The notes: generated by a model not told the origin, from the letters alone. A stretch of 53,952 nt of DNA from Bacteroidota bacterium (GCA_016868915.1 VGFL01000004.1:1-53952), one strand, 5' to 3'. Positions 8,424-18,579 are shown, numbered from the stretch's first letter. Program-made: numbers and translations.

Positions 8424-9204
8424 AGTTTTTAGGTATATCAAACTCAATTTTTTCGGGAACATTAATTTCAACTGAATTATACTTAAGTTCAACTTCCATT
8501 ATGGATTTTAATCTATTTATTACAATTGAAACTTTTGCTGGCACCCGATATCCTGAATTGTCTTGGAATTCTTCACATTTCCAAATCATTGATGTTGAAT
8601 CTTTTGGGATAGATAAATTCAATTGTTTCATGTAAGTCAAAGAATCATCGAATAAATAAGTAATGTCAACCCATTTTTGTTCAGAAGAAGTACTACGAAT
8701 ATTTCCTAAATAAGTTACCTTGATATTTTGCAAGGAATCTTTGGTAGTTCGAATGTTTTGTTTGTCAAGTTTTGTATAATAGAGAGGTAAGCCAAGTATC
8801 AATTCCTCGAGTTCAAGCAATTCAAGATCAACTCCCGTAAAATTTGAAACCAACTTTGCATCACCTTCCATGTAGCAATTTGAAAGTCTATTTAGTAGAT
8901 GACCTTTATCTTTGGTTAAATGAACAGAAGCAGCTTGAATTCCCATATAACTGACATTCGCAAAAATTAAACTGTCCTTTTTTACACGAGTAGATAGTCT
9001 TAAATCTGCTCCAAATTCAGGTTCCGTGGCTATAATGCTCGTTTGGATTTTTGAATAAAAAAAGTCTGGGCGATTTACTATCAGTTGATTAATCTTTGAA
9101 TCAACCTTTGATAATTCAACAGGCAAAGAATTACCTTGTGCTCTTAATTCTGAGGAAGCAATGAACCCTAAAAACAAGATCAAAAGTTTAATATTCAGGT
9201 TCAT
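8407..9204 (-). CDS. DUF4292 family periplasmic protein
   Basis: About 265 residues from ATG 9204 (MNLNIKLLILFLGF); the ORF-track start is a TTG six codons upstream. A signal peptide ends near ELRAQ. The remainder is beta-rich and resembles DUF4292, a family I remember as LolA/LolB-like and found in Bacteroidota between a TPR protein and an EnvC-like gene, exactly the order here. A lipid- or lipoprotein-handling role in the envelope is therefore an inference. Its start overlaps the upstream TPR gene by 17 bases and its end overlaps the EnvC-like start, so all three are likely translated from one message. Confidence 0.8.
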   Translation of the reverse strand: MNLNIKLLILFLGFIASSELRAQGNSLPVELSKVDSKINQLIVNRPDFFYSKIQTSIIATEPEFGADLRLSTRVKKDSLIFANVSYMGIQAASVHLTKDKGHLLNRLSNCYMEGDAKLVSNFTGVDLELLELEELILGLPLYYTKLDKQNIRTTKDSLQNIKVTYLGNIRSTSSEQKWVDITYLFDDSLTYMKQLNLSIPKDSTSMIWKCEEFQDNSGYRVPAKVSIVINRLKSIMEVELKYNSVEINVPEKIEFDIPKNYEKCN

Positions 9205-10885
9205 AATATTCAATTTTTTCAATTTTTTGCTTGAGAATCTTATTTGTTGAACCTGCAGCTAAGGCTTTTTTCCAGTATATGAGCGCATTTGTTTTATCTC
9301 CCGTTCTAAAGTACGCATCGCCAATGTGTTCCAGAACAACTTTGTCAGACTCTTCATCGGTGATTTTCAGATAAACAACAAGCGCTTCTTGGAATTTTCC
9401 AGATTGAAAAAGGATAAAACCTTTCGTATCAAAATATCTCGTATTTCTTTCTATACTAATTACCTCATCAATTAATTGATTTGCGTAACTTAAATCTACT
9501 TTATGCAAGGCAAGTCGATATGCAAAGTTGTTTTTTATAATACTACTAGTTGGTGACAATTTCAGTGCTTTTTTATAAGATTCTTGAGCTTTTTGTATTT
9601 CTTTTTTTCCAAAATAGGCTTCGCCAAACTGTCCGTGAAACTCTGCCAAAAGTTGGTCGTCTTGCATTACAAAGTCTATTCCACTTGTTAAATGTTCAAG
9701 TGCCTCATCGTATTTTTTAAGTTGATTTGCAGATAATCCGGCCAGCAGATAAACATTTGGGATAGCTGGAAAAAATTCCAAACAGAGCTTTGCATCATTA
9801 TTTAAATTAATAAAATCTTGAAGTTCATACTCAATTAATAATATTTCCTGCCAAATTAAGTATTTCGATTTATCGTATTCAATTCCTTTTAAATATACTT
9901 CTAGTGCTTTTCTGGGTTGGTTTGTTCGTTGCAAATAATCTCCGCGAAACGTGTATGCCTTGATGTTTTCCGGAAAAATTTCTAGAATGTAACTTGAAAG
10001 TTCATCCATAACTGAATTTGGAGCCTGAAGATCAAATAACTTGATGGCCATCATCATTCTGTCATCGATTGATAAATCACACTTTACTGCAAGCTGGTAT
10101 TGCTCGATACACTTTTCGACTTGGTTAGTTTTGAGGTAATAATCCCCAAGAAGTTTACGGGCATTCCCATTTGCTGGATCAGCTTCTACAAGTTCCTCCA
10201 TGATTTTGAATGCTTTATCATCTTGTCTTGTATCAAAGAAATAATCGATTTCCGTTGAAATTATTTGAACATCCTTTGGGTTTTTTTGCTTGGCTATTTC
10301 TAATTCTTTTAAAGCTAGTTTCTCATTTTTTAATTTGAGGTACAAATAATATTTCCGAATAGATAAGGCAGAGTTTACACCAATTTCTTTTTCGGTTTCA
10401 TTCAACATAGCAATTGCTTCTTGAAGTTTGCCAGTAGCCTCTAATAATGCAGCGTATTCAAAAAGCCATTCAGCTTTGTGTGGTTGTATTTTTAGTAACT
10501 TTTTGTAGATTTTGGCGCCATTTTCCACATCGTTTAACTCCTTGTACATGTAGGCTAGCTCCTGTAAATACCACGTGTTATTTGGGTCTAGATCCGCTGC
10601 GATTTTAGTTTGCGTTGATGCATTACCAAGGTCATTTTTTATCAAATAACATTGAGCAAGTGCAAAGTGCGGGGCATCTTCTTCTGGTGCAAATGCCGAA
10701 GCGGACTCAAAACTTTTAATCGCCCCATCTATTTGCCCAGTCATTTTTAATCTTAATCCTTCGTGAAATTTTTGAATGTAGTTTTTATTAATTTCTGTGA
10801 CATTTGATTTTTTTTTTGGTTTTATGGATATTGTTTTACATCCAATTAGTGGGCAAAAAAATAGTAAAATTAGAAGGCACCTCAT
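9188..10885 (-). CDS. TPR-repeat lipoprotein
   Basis: A 565-residue protein with a lipoprotein signal (LIGC, Cys 16) and tetratricopeptide repeats filling almost the rest. Repeat cores are visible as ALAQCYLIKNDLGNA, LGDYYLKTNQVEKCI, FGEAYFGKKEIQKAQ and IGDAYFRTGDKTNAL. TPR solenoids bind protein partners and have no catalysis. The gene sits between a nucleotidyltransferase and DUF4292/EnvC-like genes in a block that I recall as conserved in Flavobacteriia, which suggests an outer-envelope scaffold role. Four bases separate it from the upstream gene. Confidence 0.85.
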   Translation of the reverse strand: MRCLLILLFFCPLIGCKTISIKPKKKSNVTEINKNYIQKFHEGLRLKMTGQIDGAIKSFESASAFAPEEDAPHFALAQCYLIKNDLGNASTQTKIAADLDPNNTWYLQELAYMYKELNDVENGAKIYKKLLKIQPHKAEWLFEYAALLEATGKLQEAIAMLNETEKEIGVNSALSIRKYYLYLKLKNEKLALKELEIAKQKNPKDVQIISTEIDYFFDTRQDDKAFKIMEELVEADPANGNARKLLGDYYLKTNQVEKCIEQYQLAVKCDLSIDDRMMMAIKLFDLQAPNSVMDELSSYILEIFPENIKAYTFRGDYLQRTNQPRKALEVYLKGIEYDKSKYLIWQEILLIEYELQDFINLNNDAKLCLEFFPAIPNVYLLAGLSANQLKKYDEALEHLTSGIDFVMQDDQLLAEFHGQFGEAYFGKKEIQKAQESYKKALKLSPTSSIIKNNFAYRLALHKVDLSYANQLIDEVISIERNTRYFDTKGFILFQSGKFQEALVVYLKITDEESDKVVLEHIGDAYFRTGDKTNALIYWKKALAAGSTNKILKQKIEKIEYYEPEY

Positions 10886-10889
10886 TGGG

Positions 10890-11900
10890 TTAAAGTTGCA
10901 TAATTGAATAATCTCCTACACTCAAATCGTTATTTTTTCCGTTTACTTTAGCAAAAGATCCTATCATCGAGTCAGATAAATTGACTGAGTTTAGTTGAGA
11001 ATTATTTTGGATAATCGTATTTCGTATGTTAGAGTTTATAACCGTAGTTCCTTTTCCCAAAGAAACGTGAGGCCCAATGATTGAGTTTTCAATAACGACG
11101 CCGTCTCCGATGAAACAGGGTGGGATAATCACAGAATTTGATGTCTTGAGGTCGTGGCTTACTAAATTTTTATTTTTTTCCCAGTCAAATTCTAAAACTC
11201 TCTGGTTTGTGTGAAGAGTAACGTCCTTATTTCCGCAATCTAGCCATTCTGATACCGTTCCTGGTTTTAATTTATAGCCGGCTTCTGTTAGTCTTCTGAG
11301 AGCATCAGGAAATTGGAATTCGCCTCCTTTCATGATATTATTATCAATCAAATAATTCAATTCCTGCTTTAGGCGTTCTCCATGTTTGAAATAGTAAATG
11401 CCAATCATAGCTAAATCAGAAACAAATTCCTTGGGCTTTTCAATAAAATCAATGATTTTTCCGTCTGAATCTAGTTTTACCACACCAAATGAACTAGGAT
11501 CTTCAATTTTATTTACCCAAAGAATTCCATCAGCACTTGGGTCTAGTTTGAAATCAGCTCGGAAAAGAGTATCTGCAAATGCCACTACAACAGGACCTTC
11601 TAAAGCTGACTCCGCACATAAAACTGCATGGGCAGTTCCCAAAGGATTTGATTGATAATGTATGCTACCTTTTGCTCCAAGTTTGGCAGCAACATTTTTT
11701 AACTCTTCTTCGACTTCGTTGCCGAAATCACCAATAATAAATGCAATTTCATCAATGGTTTCGCTGCAAACTTCAGCTATGTCCTCTACGAGCCGATGAA
11801 CAATTGGTTTTCCTCCAACCGGTAATAAAGGTTTTGGAATTGTTAATGTGTGAGGACGTAATCTACTTCCTCTACCTGCCATTGGCACTATTATTTTCAT
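10890..11900 (-). CDS. Sugar-1-phosphate nucleotidyltransferase
   Basis: A 336-residue cytoplasmic enzyme of the NTP-transferase family, which forms NDP-sugars from sugar-1-phosphate and NTP. The N-terminus has the signature MKIIVPMAGRGSRLRPHT with the nucleotide-binding Gly/Arg loop, and AFADTLFRAD contains the catalytic metal-binding Asp. From about residue 250 on there are hexapeptide-like repeats (VIIPPCFIGDG, IIGPHVSLGKG), a left-handed beta-helix often found in glucose-1-phosphate thymidylyl- or uridylyltransferases and bifunctional GlmU-like enzymes. The exact sugar cannot be named from sequence. It follows dut by 12 bases in the clp-dut run. Confidence 0.85.
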   Translation of the reverse strand: MKIIVPMAGRGSRLRPHTLTIPKPLLPVGGKPIVHRLVEDIAEVCSETIDEIAFIIGDFGNEVEEELKNVAAKLGAKGSIHYQSNPLGTAHAVLCAESALEGPVVVAFADTLFRADFKLDPSADGILWVNKIEDPSSFGVVKLDSDGKIIDFIEKPKEFVSDLAMIGIYYFKHGERLKQELNYLIDNNIMKGGEFQFPDALRRLTEAGYKLKPGTVSEWLDCGNKDVTLHTNQRVLEFDWEKNKNLVSHDLKTSNSVIIPPCFIGDGVVIENSIIGPHVSLGKGTTVINSNIRNTIIQNNSQLNSVNLSDSMIGSFAKVNGKNNDLSVGDYSIMQL

Positions 11901-11912
11901 CTGTAATTTCGT

Positions 11913-12350
11913 TTAATTTTTTATACCAGTACTACCAAATGCACCTGCTCCTCGCTCAGTTTCTGACAGATTTTCTGTTCGTTCGAATTCAATTTGTTCA
12001 ACCCGTGCAAACACTAATTGAGCTATGCGTTCACCATTTACAACCTCAAAAGCTTCGTCAGAAAGATTGATTAAAATTACTCCAATTTCGCCGCGATAAT
12101 CAGCATCAATTGTTCCAGGTGAATTTAAAACAGTTATTCCTTTCTTTAATGCCAATCCGCTCCTAGGTCGAACTTGACATTCGAATCCATGCGGAATTTC
12201 GAGGAAAATACCTGTCGGAATAAGTCTTCTTTCGAGTGGATTTAAGCGCACTGACTCACCAAGGTTGGCACGAATATCCATTCCTGCAGAAAACAAAGTT
12301 TCGTATTTTGGTAAATCGTTTTTAGAATGATTTATTACTTTCACTTTCAT
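11913..12350 (-). CDS. dut: dUTP diphosphatase (dUTPase)
   Basis: A 145-residue trimeric-type dUTPase, which hydrolyses dUTP to dUMP and pyrophosphate, keeping uracil out of DNA and feeding thymidylate synthesis. All five family motifs are present: [40 protein letters not shown] and the C-terminal [10 protein letters not shown] that closes over the active site. The ATG at 12350 was chosen; the ORF-track start two codons earlier is a TTG. It lies 12 bases after clpX. Confidence 0.95.
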   Translation of the reverse strand: MKVKVINHSKNDLPKYETLFSAGMDIRANLGESVRLNPLERRLIPTGIFLEIPHGFECQVRPRSGLALKKGITVLNSPGTIDADYRGEIGVILINLSDEAFEVVNGERIAQLVFARVEQIEFERTENLSETERGAGAFGSTGIKN

Positions 12351-12362
12351 GAGCAAGTATTT

Positions 12363-13613
12363 TTATGAGGCAACTTTGAGCACCGCAAATTTTGATTTTG
12401 CAAATTGAGACTCAGCAAATTCTTTCGTTAATCGGTACGATTTTTTGTCTGATGAAGGTAGATCAAACATAGAATCAGTTAAAATTACCTCACAAATTGA
12501 ACGTAGTCCTCGCGCACCAAGGTTGAATTCAACTGCTTTTCTAACAATAAAATTTAGGGCTTCGCTATCAAAGGAAAGTTTTACGTTATCTAATTCAAAA
12601 AGTTTAATATATTGCTTGGTCAATGCATTTTTTGGTTCCGTAAGAATTCTTCGTAAACTTACCTCATTTAAAGGTTCAAGATAGCTTAAAATGGGAAAGC
12701 GACCAATTAATTCGGGAATAAGTCCAAAACTTTTTATATCCGTCGGATTTATATATTTCAACAAAGAGTCTTGCTCAATTTTTTGATTTACATCAGAAGC
12801 AAAACCAATGGTTTGCTTATTAACTCTATTCGCGATGATTTTTTCAATCCCATCAAATGCCCCTCCACAAATGAATAAAATGTTTCGCGTATCGATTTGC
12901 ACCATTTTTTGTTCTGGGTGCTTTCTTCCACCCTGAGGTGGAACGCTTGCAACAGTTCCTTCTAATAATTTGAGTAAGGCTTGTTGTACTCCCTCTCCTG
13001 AAACATCACGAGTAATTGATGGGTTATCTCCTTTCCGTGCGATTTTATCTACTTCATCAATGAAAATAATACCTCGCTGAGCACTTTCAACATCGTAGTC
13101 GGAGGCTTGTAATAAACGAGATAAAATACTTTCGACATCCTCACCGACATAACCCGCCTCCGTTAAAACCGTTGCATCAGCCATACAAAACGGAACATTT
13201 AACATTTTAGCAATGGTTTTTGCCAATAAAGTTTTTCCAGTACCTGTTCGTCCAACCAGCATAATGTTTGATTTCTCAATTTCTATATCATCTGTTTTAA
13301 TAGGATTATTTATTCTTTTGTAGTGGTTATAAACCGCAACGGATAATACTTTTTTTGCCTCATCCTGTCCAATAACGTATTCATCCAAGAAATTTTTAAT
13401 TTCCTGAGGTTTTTTATTGGTATATATTTTTTCGGATGTAACTGCTTCTGTCTTCACTACTCCTCCTGCTTTGAATTTTAGTTCATCACTAACGATTTTC
13501 TCTGCTTGGACTACACAAGAGTCACAAATATGTCCTGAAATACCTGCAATCAACATATTTACTTCAGAACGATGAGATCCACAAAATGAGCAGCTAGTAT
13601 CTTTTTTCGCCAT
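12363..13613 (-). CDS. clpX: ATP-dependent Clp protease ATP-binding subunit ClpX
   Basis: A 416-residue AAA+ unfoldase that delivers substrates to ClpP. The N-terminal zinc-binding domain has C8, C11, C30 and C33. The Walker A motif is GRTGTGKT (121-128, with Arg where Pro is usual), Walker B is IIFIDEVDK (183-190), the pore loop is GYVGEDV (154-160), the second pore loop is GRKHPEQ, and an IGF loop (TIGFASD) for docking on ClpP is present. Length is normal. It lies 19 bases downstream of clpP, the classical order. Confidence 0.97.
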   Translation of the reverse strand: MAKKDTSCSFCGSHRSEVNMLIAGISGHICDSCVVQAEKIVSDELKFKAGGVVKTEAVTSEKIYTNKKPQEIKNFLDEYVIGQDEAKKVLSVAVYNHYKRINNPIKTDDIEIEKSNIMLVGRTGTGKTLLAKTIAKMLNVPFCMADATVLTEAGYVGEDVESILSRLLQASDYDVESAQRGIIFIDEVDKIARKGDNPSITRDVSGEGVQQALLKLLEGTVASVPPQGGRKHPEQKMVQIDTRNILFICGGAFDGIEKIIANRVNKQTIGFASDVNQKIEQDSLLKYINPTDIKSFGLIPELIGRFPILSYLEPLNEVSLRRILTEPKNALTKQYIKLFELDNVKLSFDSEALNFIVRKAVEFNLGARGLRSICEVILTDSMFDLPSSDKKSYRLTKEFAESQFAKSKFAVLKVAS

Positions 13614-13632
13614 TTAATTAAATCTTATGAAA

Positions 13633-14301
13633 TTATTTTGGATTTCTCAATAAAACCTCATCGACCATTCCATATTCTTTTGCCTCTTCAGATGTCATCC
13701 AATAGTCACGATCTGAATCAGCCCAAACTTTTTCGTAATCTTGTTTGCTGTGTATAGCAATTATTTCGTAAAGCTCTTTTTTTAACTTTTGAATTTCACG
13801 GGCCGTAATTTCAATGTCTGAGGCTTGACCTTGGGCGCCTCCTAATGGTTGATGTATCATAACACGAGAATGTTTTAGAGCTGATCTTTTTCCATCTGCA
13901 CCTGCGCACAACAAAACTGCCCCCATTGACGCCGCCATACCTGTGCAAATGGTAGCTACATCGGGTCTGATATATTGCATTGTATCATAGATTCCCAATC
14001 CTGCATAAACAGAACCGCCCGGAGAATTTAAATAAATTTGAATATCTTTTTTTGCATCTACTGATTCAAGGAAAAGCAATTGTGCGTTTATAATATTTGC
14101 AACCTGATCGTTGATTCCGGTTCCAAGAAAGATAATTCGATCCATCATTAATCTGGAAAAAACATCCATTTGCGTCATGTTTAAAGGGCGCTCCTCAATA
14201 ATGTATGGTGTTAACGAAGACTCTATATAATGTTGCATTGATATGCTATTTATTCCCAAATGTTTGGTTGCATAATTTTTAAATTCATTGTAATCTGACA
14301 T
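13633..14301 (-). CDS. clpP: ATP-dependent Clp protease proteolytic subunit ClpP
   Basis: A 222-residue serine peptidase that forms the proteolytic chamber of the Clp protease. The catalytic triad is visible as Ser125 in GMAASMGA, His150 in MIHQPLGG and Asp199 in SDRDYWM, and the substrate-binding LNSPGGSV motif lies at 91-98. It is the first gene of the minus-strand run clpP-clpX-dut-NTase-TPR-DUF4292-EnvC-like. I see no TAnnTTTG box on the minus strand in the 142 bases upstream that would settle its promoter. Confidence 0.97.
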   Translation of the reverse strand: MSDYNEFKNYATKHLGINSISMQHYIESSLTPYIIEERPLNMTQMDVFSRLMMDRIIFLGTGINDQVANIINAQLLFLESVDAKKDIQIYLNSPGGSVYAGLGIYDTMQYIRPDVATICTGMAASMGAVLLCAGADGKRSALKHSRVMIHQPLGGAQGQASDIEITAREIQKLKKELYEIIAIHSKQDYEKVWADSDRDYWMTSEEAKEYGMVDEVLLRNPK

Positions 14302-14404
14302 GCCTTTTTTGTTTCAATTAATGCCTTAAAGTTAATCAAAGAAATTGATGAACTTTCAATCTGATTAAAATTCACGTTTTTTTTCACACTATTTATCTTT
14401 TAAT

Positions 14405-14412
14405 TAGCTTTG
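14405..14412 (+). promoter_or_regulatory. Putative -7 box before the glycosyltransferase gene
   Basis: TAGCTTTG matches the Bacteroidota -7 consensus TAnnTTTG and lies 32 bases before the preferred ATG at 14444. No clear -33 TTTG is found at the right distance, only a T-run, so the call is tentative. Confidence 0.4.
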
Positions 14413-14443
14413 GATCGCAATGGAGATTTCTCGTGTAAAGAAT

Positions 14444-15373
14444 ATGAAAATACTATACTCCTGTCTAAATTGGGGCATGGGTCACGTGGCTCGATCAATT
14501 AGTTTAATCAACACACTTGAACATCAAAATAATAGATTAATTATTGTAGGAGATTCAACACAATTAAAAATCATTCGAACATATTTTCCAGAAATTAAAA
14601 CAATTGAATTTGAGGGATATCCATTTGATTTTAGCGAAACAAAGTCATTTCATAAAGCTCTGTGGAAGCAAAAAAAAAAGTTAAATAGATTCATGAATAT
14701 TGAAAAAAAGTGGGTCTCTGAAAAAGTAATCAAATATGATATTGACCTTGTATTATCGGATCATAGATACGGCTTTCGATGTAAAAAGTGCAACTCAATT
14801 TTTATTACGCATCAAGTAAAACTTCCCCTTAAAGGATTGTATAAGATTTTTCAGTTTATACATTCCTATTGGTTACGGCAATTCGACATGTTATGGATTG
14901 TGGATAATGCGGATAAAAAATTAGCAGGAAAACTATCTTCAGTTGATTTCATTAAAAATAATTACGAATTTATTGGATTGTTATCAAGGTTTCAGCTCAA
15001 AAATAAGCCAATTATGAATGAAAAGAACGGAGTTTCCGTATTGGTTTTGAGTGGTCCAAACGTTCATCTAAATTATTTGTTTAATTACTACAATAATCAT
15101 TCTAATAAGCAATTTGTGCAAGTTATCGTTGGAGAAACCTCTGCTCTCGATAAGATACCAAAAGTAAAAGATTTCGTTTTTATGGAATCTAAAAATTGGC
15201 TTGATGTTGATGAGGTTTTGCTATCTGCAAATGAGATCTTTTCATTCATGGGTTATTCAACGTTGATGGATGCGATGTATTTAACTGCTGATTTTCATCT
15301 CATTCCTTGTCCAAATCAATGGGAACAGGAATATTTAGGCTCGATTCACCCGGAAATATTTCGGAATAGATAG
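14444..15373 (+). CDS. Glycosyltransferase, GT28/MurG-like fold
   Basis: About 309 residues starting at ATG 14444 (MKILYSCLNWGMGH); the ORF-track start adds eight residues with no family support. The N-terminal YSCLNWGMGHVAR segment is the glycine-rich acceptor-side loop of GT-B glycosyltransferases of the MurG/UGT type, and the C-terminal FSFMGYSTLMDAM plus a later CPNQWEQEYLG resemble the nucleotide-sugar site of that fold. Donor and acceptor are unknown. It is divergent from clpP and not in a glycan cluster. Confidence 0.7.
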   Translation: MKILYSCLNWGMGHVARSISLINTLEHQNNRLIIVGDSTQLKIIRTYFPEIKTIEFEGYPFDFSETKSFHKALWKQKKKLNRFMNIEKKWVSEKVIKYDIDLVLSDHRYGFRCKKCNSIFITHQVKLPLKGLYKIFQFIHSYWLRQFDMLWIVDNADKKLAGKLSSVDFIKNNYEFIGLLSRFQLKNKPIMNEKNGVSVLVLSGPNVHLNYLFNYYNNHSNKQFVQVIVGETSALDKIPKVKDFVFMESKNWLDVDEVLLSANEIFSFMGYSTLMDAMYLTADFHLIPCPNQWEQEYLGSIHPEIFRNR

Positions 15374-15413
15374 ATTTTTTTGATATATTAGAACTAGATT
15401 AATTTCGCAAGTA

Positions 15414-17360
15414 ATGTTTTTTTGTAGATTGTTTAATTTCGTACTGATTATTTTATTTTGTCTGTCTTGCGGTTCAGATAGCATTGAAAGTAAGAAAAAG
15501 GCTTTTACTTGGGTTTATGGAGAAGTGGATAATCATAGCTATGCCAATGTTAATCAGGTTAGAACGAAGCATTTACATTTAGATTTGGATGTAAATTTTG
15601 ACAATAAAACGATTTACGGTGTGGCAAGGCACGATTTGGGGAAACACAATTCGGATACCGTTATTTTTGATACGAAATATCTACAAATTCAAAAAATAAC
15701 TTCTGGGGAAAAAGGAAAAGAAAAAGAATTAGAATTTGTTATTGGTTCATGGGATAAGGATTCAATTCTCGGGCAACCACTTATCGTTACTTTGAAAAAA
15801 TCAGAAAGGTATATTAACATATATTATCAGACAACGGCAAAAACAGCCGCATTGGACTGGTTAGAGCCATTACAAACACGAGGAAACATTCACCCAATAT
15901 TATACACCCTTGGATCACCTACTTCAACAAGAACATGGATTCCCTTGCAGGATTCACCAACAAATAGATTTACATATTCTGCCACTGTGAAAGTACCAAA
16001 AGAATTGATGGCTGTGATGAGTGCAGAGAATCAAGTAAAAAGAAATAGCGAGGGGATCTATAAATTCTCTATGAAAAAACCCATTCCAAGTTATCTAGTT
16101 GCACTATCGGTCGGTAATTATAGTTACAAGAGAATTTCAGATAAATGCGGAATTTATTCTGAATCAGAATTTTTAAGTCAAGCATCTGACGAGTTTGATG
16201 ATTTGCCAAAAATGATGCAGATTACAGAAAAAATGTTTGGTCCATATCAGTGGGGAAAATATGACTTATTAATTATGCCAAATTCTTTTCCCTATGGTGG
16301 TACAGAGAATCCTTGTCTAAACTTTATTCATCCTACGGTTTTGGCGGGAGATAAAAGTTGGTCCTTAAGTTTAGCGAACCAATTAGCTCGCTCTTGGGCA
16401 GGAAATTTAGTTACACCTCGGTCATGGAATGACCTTTGGCTTAATGAGGGCCTTACGGTTTATTTCGAGCTCCGTATTATGGAGGAACTCGAAGATGATG
16501 AATATTCAAATATGTTAACGCTTGTAAAATTTAATGAATTAAAAGAGGAAATCAAGAATTTAAAAAAAGTAAATCGTCTTGGAGATACACATTTAAAATT
16601 AGATTTGAAAAACCGAAATCCGGATACTGGAGTAACAGAAGTTTCACAAATCAAGGGAGCTCTCTTTTTCAAGACACTTGAAACAAAGGTCGGTCGTAAA
16701 AAAATTGATGAGTTTTTGGTAAATTATTTAAATTCATTTGCTTTTCAAGCGATAAGTACTGAGAAATTTATTGAGTATTTTAAAAATGAATTAATTGATC
16801 CCATCAAGCTATCTTTCAACATTGATGAATGGATTTATCAACCTGGTATTCCTAAAAATTGTATTAATGTAAATTCCAAAAGGTTGAATGAAATGCAAAA
16901 ATTTGCTCGAGAATTCGCCTCTGGAATCGATATATTTGAGCCTAAAACAATCTTCGAACCGATTCCAAAATCAAGGAAAATAAAACGTATTACCAAACAG
17001 ATCAAACGGTCCGATTATTCAACGTATGAATGGATCGAGTTTATTCGAAAATTACCAAAAAATATAAGTCCTGAAAAGCTGGCCATGGTAGATGCATACA
17101 TGAATTTTTCAAATTGGGGTAATTCTGAAGTTATGACCGAATGGTATGTTTTATCAATTCAAAGTGGTTACAAACCGGCACTATCACCGATGGAAGAGTT
17201 TATTTCACGGGTAGGAAGGAGTAAATATTTGCTCCCAATTTATGCTGCTCTAAATGAAACGGAAGAAAATAGACAACTCGCATTATCCATTTTTGAAATT
17301 GCCAAAATGAATTATCATTCCATTTCAATATCAGCAATAGAAAATCTACTTGGCTTATAA
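15414..17360 (+). CDS. M1-family aminopeptidase homologue lacking the HExxH zinc site
   Basis: A 648-residue lipoprotein-like protein (LSCGS near residue 20) that follows the leukotriene-A4-hydrolase type M1 layout: an N-terminal beta domain, PYGGTENPCLNF (GxMEN exopeptidase motif with Thr for Met), and WNDLWLNEGLTVYFE with the third zinc ligand Glu345. The expected HEISHSW reads NQLARSW (322-328), so both zinc histidines and the catalytic glutamate are absent. The frame is intact and the length normal, so this is a pseudo-enzyme rather than a decayed gene. A C-terminal helical domain is present. The likely role is non-catalytic binding, but this is an inference. Confidence 0.85.
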   Translation: MFFCRLFNFVLIILFCLSCGSDSIESKKKAFTWVYGEVDNHSYANVNQVRTKHLHLDLDVNFDNKTIYGVARHDLGKHNSDTVIFDTKYLQIQKITSGEKGKEKELEFVIGSWDKDSILGQPLIVTLKKSERYINIYYQTTAKTAALDWLEPLQTRGNIHPILYTLGSPTSTRTWIPLQDSPTNRFTYSATVKVPKELMAVMSAENQVKRNSEGIYKFSMKKPIPSYLVALSVGNYSYKRISDKCGIYSESEFLSQASDEFDDLPKMMQITEKMFGPYQWGKYDLLIMPNSFPYGGTENPCLNFIHPTVLAGDKSWSLSLANQLARSWAGNLVTPRSWNDLWLNEGLTVYFELRIMEELEDDEYSNMLTLVKFNELKEEIKNLKKVNRLGDTHLKLDLKNRNPDTGVTEVSQIKGALFFKTLETKVGRKKIDEFLVNYLNSFAFQAISTEKFIEYFKNELIDPIKLSFNIDEWIYQPGIPKNCINVNSKRLNEMQKFAREFASGIDIFEPKTIFEPIPKSRKIKRITKQIKRSDYSTYEWIEFIRKLPKNISPEKLAMVDAYMNFSNWGNSEVMTEWYVLSIQSGYKPALSPMEEFISRVGRSKYLLPIYAALNETEENRQLALSIFEIAKMNYHSISISAIENLLGL

Positions 17361-17415
17361 ACCTAGAAGGTTTAATAAATTTTCTAAAATTCATTTCAGA
17401 TACAACTAAAGTCAC

Positions 17416-17423
17416 TATCTTCG
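17416..17423 (+). promoter_or_regulatory. Possible -7 box before dnaN
   Basis: TATCTTCG resembles the TAnnTTTG consensus with one change and lies 28 bases before the dnaN ATG. No -33 element is clear, so this is weak evidence. Confidence 0.3.
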
Positions 17424-17450
17424 TGATGATATCAAAATATAATAAAATAT

Positions 17451-18566
17451 ATGAATTTTATAGTATCAAGCAACACTCTTTTACGACACCTACAGAGTAT
17501 TTCAGGTGTGCTCAACGCTACTAGTAGTCTTCCTATCTTGGATAATTTTCTATTTGAAATTACTGAAAATAAGTTGACCGTAATGGCCTCAGATTTGGAA
17601 ACAACTATGATTACTCATTTAGAAGTTCAAGTGGAAGCGCCCGGAAAAATTGCAATTCCGGCAAAACTTATTTTGGATGTACTTAAAAATTTACCAGACC
17701 AACCTTGTTCTTTTAGAGTAGGGACAGATTTAGGAATTGAAATCGGTTATGACAACGGGAAATCTAAAATGGTAGGCTTTAATGCAGAAGAATATCCAAA
17801 ACTACCTGTTTTAGAAAATAAAAGTTCCGTTAAAATCACAGGAGAAATTCTTTCAAGAGCAATCAATAAAACACTTTTTGCAACAGGGAACGATGAACTT
17901 AGACCAGTAATGAGCGGTGTTTTCTGTCAGTTTTCTGAGCAAGAAATTACTTTTGTTGCTACTGATGCTCACAAATTAGTTCGTTATACACGAAAAGATT
18001 TTGCTGCTGATGGAAATGCTTCGTTCATTCTTCCTAAAAAGCCATTGAATCTTTTGAAATCTAATGTCAGAGGCGATGAAGAATTAACTATTGAGTACAA
18101 TAATTCAAATGCAATTTTTACTTTCAATGATTTAACATTGATTTGTCGTCTGATTGATGGTAAGTATCCCAATTACGAGGCAGTAATTCCTAAAGAAAAC
18201 CCGAATGTTTTAACAATAGAAAGAGCTCAATTCCTTTCATCTATTAAACGAGTTTCTATCTTTTCCAATAAGACCACGCATCAGATTAAATTGAAACTTG
18301 CAGGTTCTGAACTTCTTCTTTCTGCAGAAGATCTTGATTTTTCAAATGAAGCGAGCGAGCGCTTGGTTTGTCATTACGATGGCGACGATATGGAAATTGG
18401 ATTTAATTCAAGATTTTTGATGGATATGTTATCAAATTTGGATACTAATGAGGTACAACTAGCGATGAGTATTCCGAGTAAAGCTGGTTTATTAATGCCA
18501 AGTGCGCCTGAAAATTCTTCTGAAGACATCTTGATGTTAGTAATGCCGGTAATGATAAATCGTTAA
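17451..18566 (+). CDS. dnaN: DNA polymerase III subunit beta (sliding clamp)
   Basis: A 371-residue protein with the three repeated clamp domains of DnaN; recognisable segments are ASSLPILDNFLFE at the N-terminus, LRPVMSGVFCQF in the middle domain, FVATDAHKLVRYTRKDF and the LIDGKYPNYEAVIP stretch. It forms a dimeric ring around DNA that gives the replicase its processivity. Length fits the family. It is not next to dnaA or recF here; rlmN follows after 13 bases. Confidence 0.97.
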   Translation: MNFIVSSNTLLRHLQSISGVLNATSSLPILDNFLFEITENKLTVMASDLETTMITHLEVQVEAPGKIAIPAKLILDVLKNLPDQPCSFRVGTDLGIEIGYDNGKSKMVGFNAEEYPKLPVLENKSSVKITGEILSRAINKTLFATGNDELRPVMSGVFCQFSEQEITFVATDAHKLVRYTRKDFAADGNASFILPKKPLNLLKSNVRGDEELTIEYNNSNAIFTFNDLTLICRLIDGKYPNYEAVIPKENPNVLTIERAQFLSSIKRVSIFSNKTTHQIKLKLAGSELLLSAEDLDFSNEASERLVCHYDGDDMEIGFNSRFLMDMLSNLDTNEVQLAMSIPSKAGLLMPSAPENSSEDILMLVMPVMINR

Positions 18567-18579
18567 GCAAAGATTTATA

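Noticed and set aside
9205-9222. ORF-track start of DUF4292 at 9222
   Set aside because: It is a TTG; the ATG at 9204 gives a better signal peptide.
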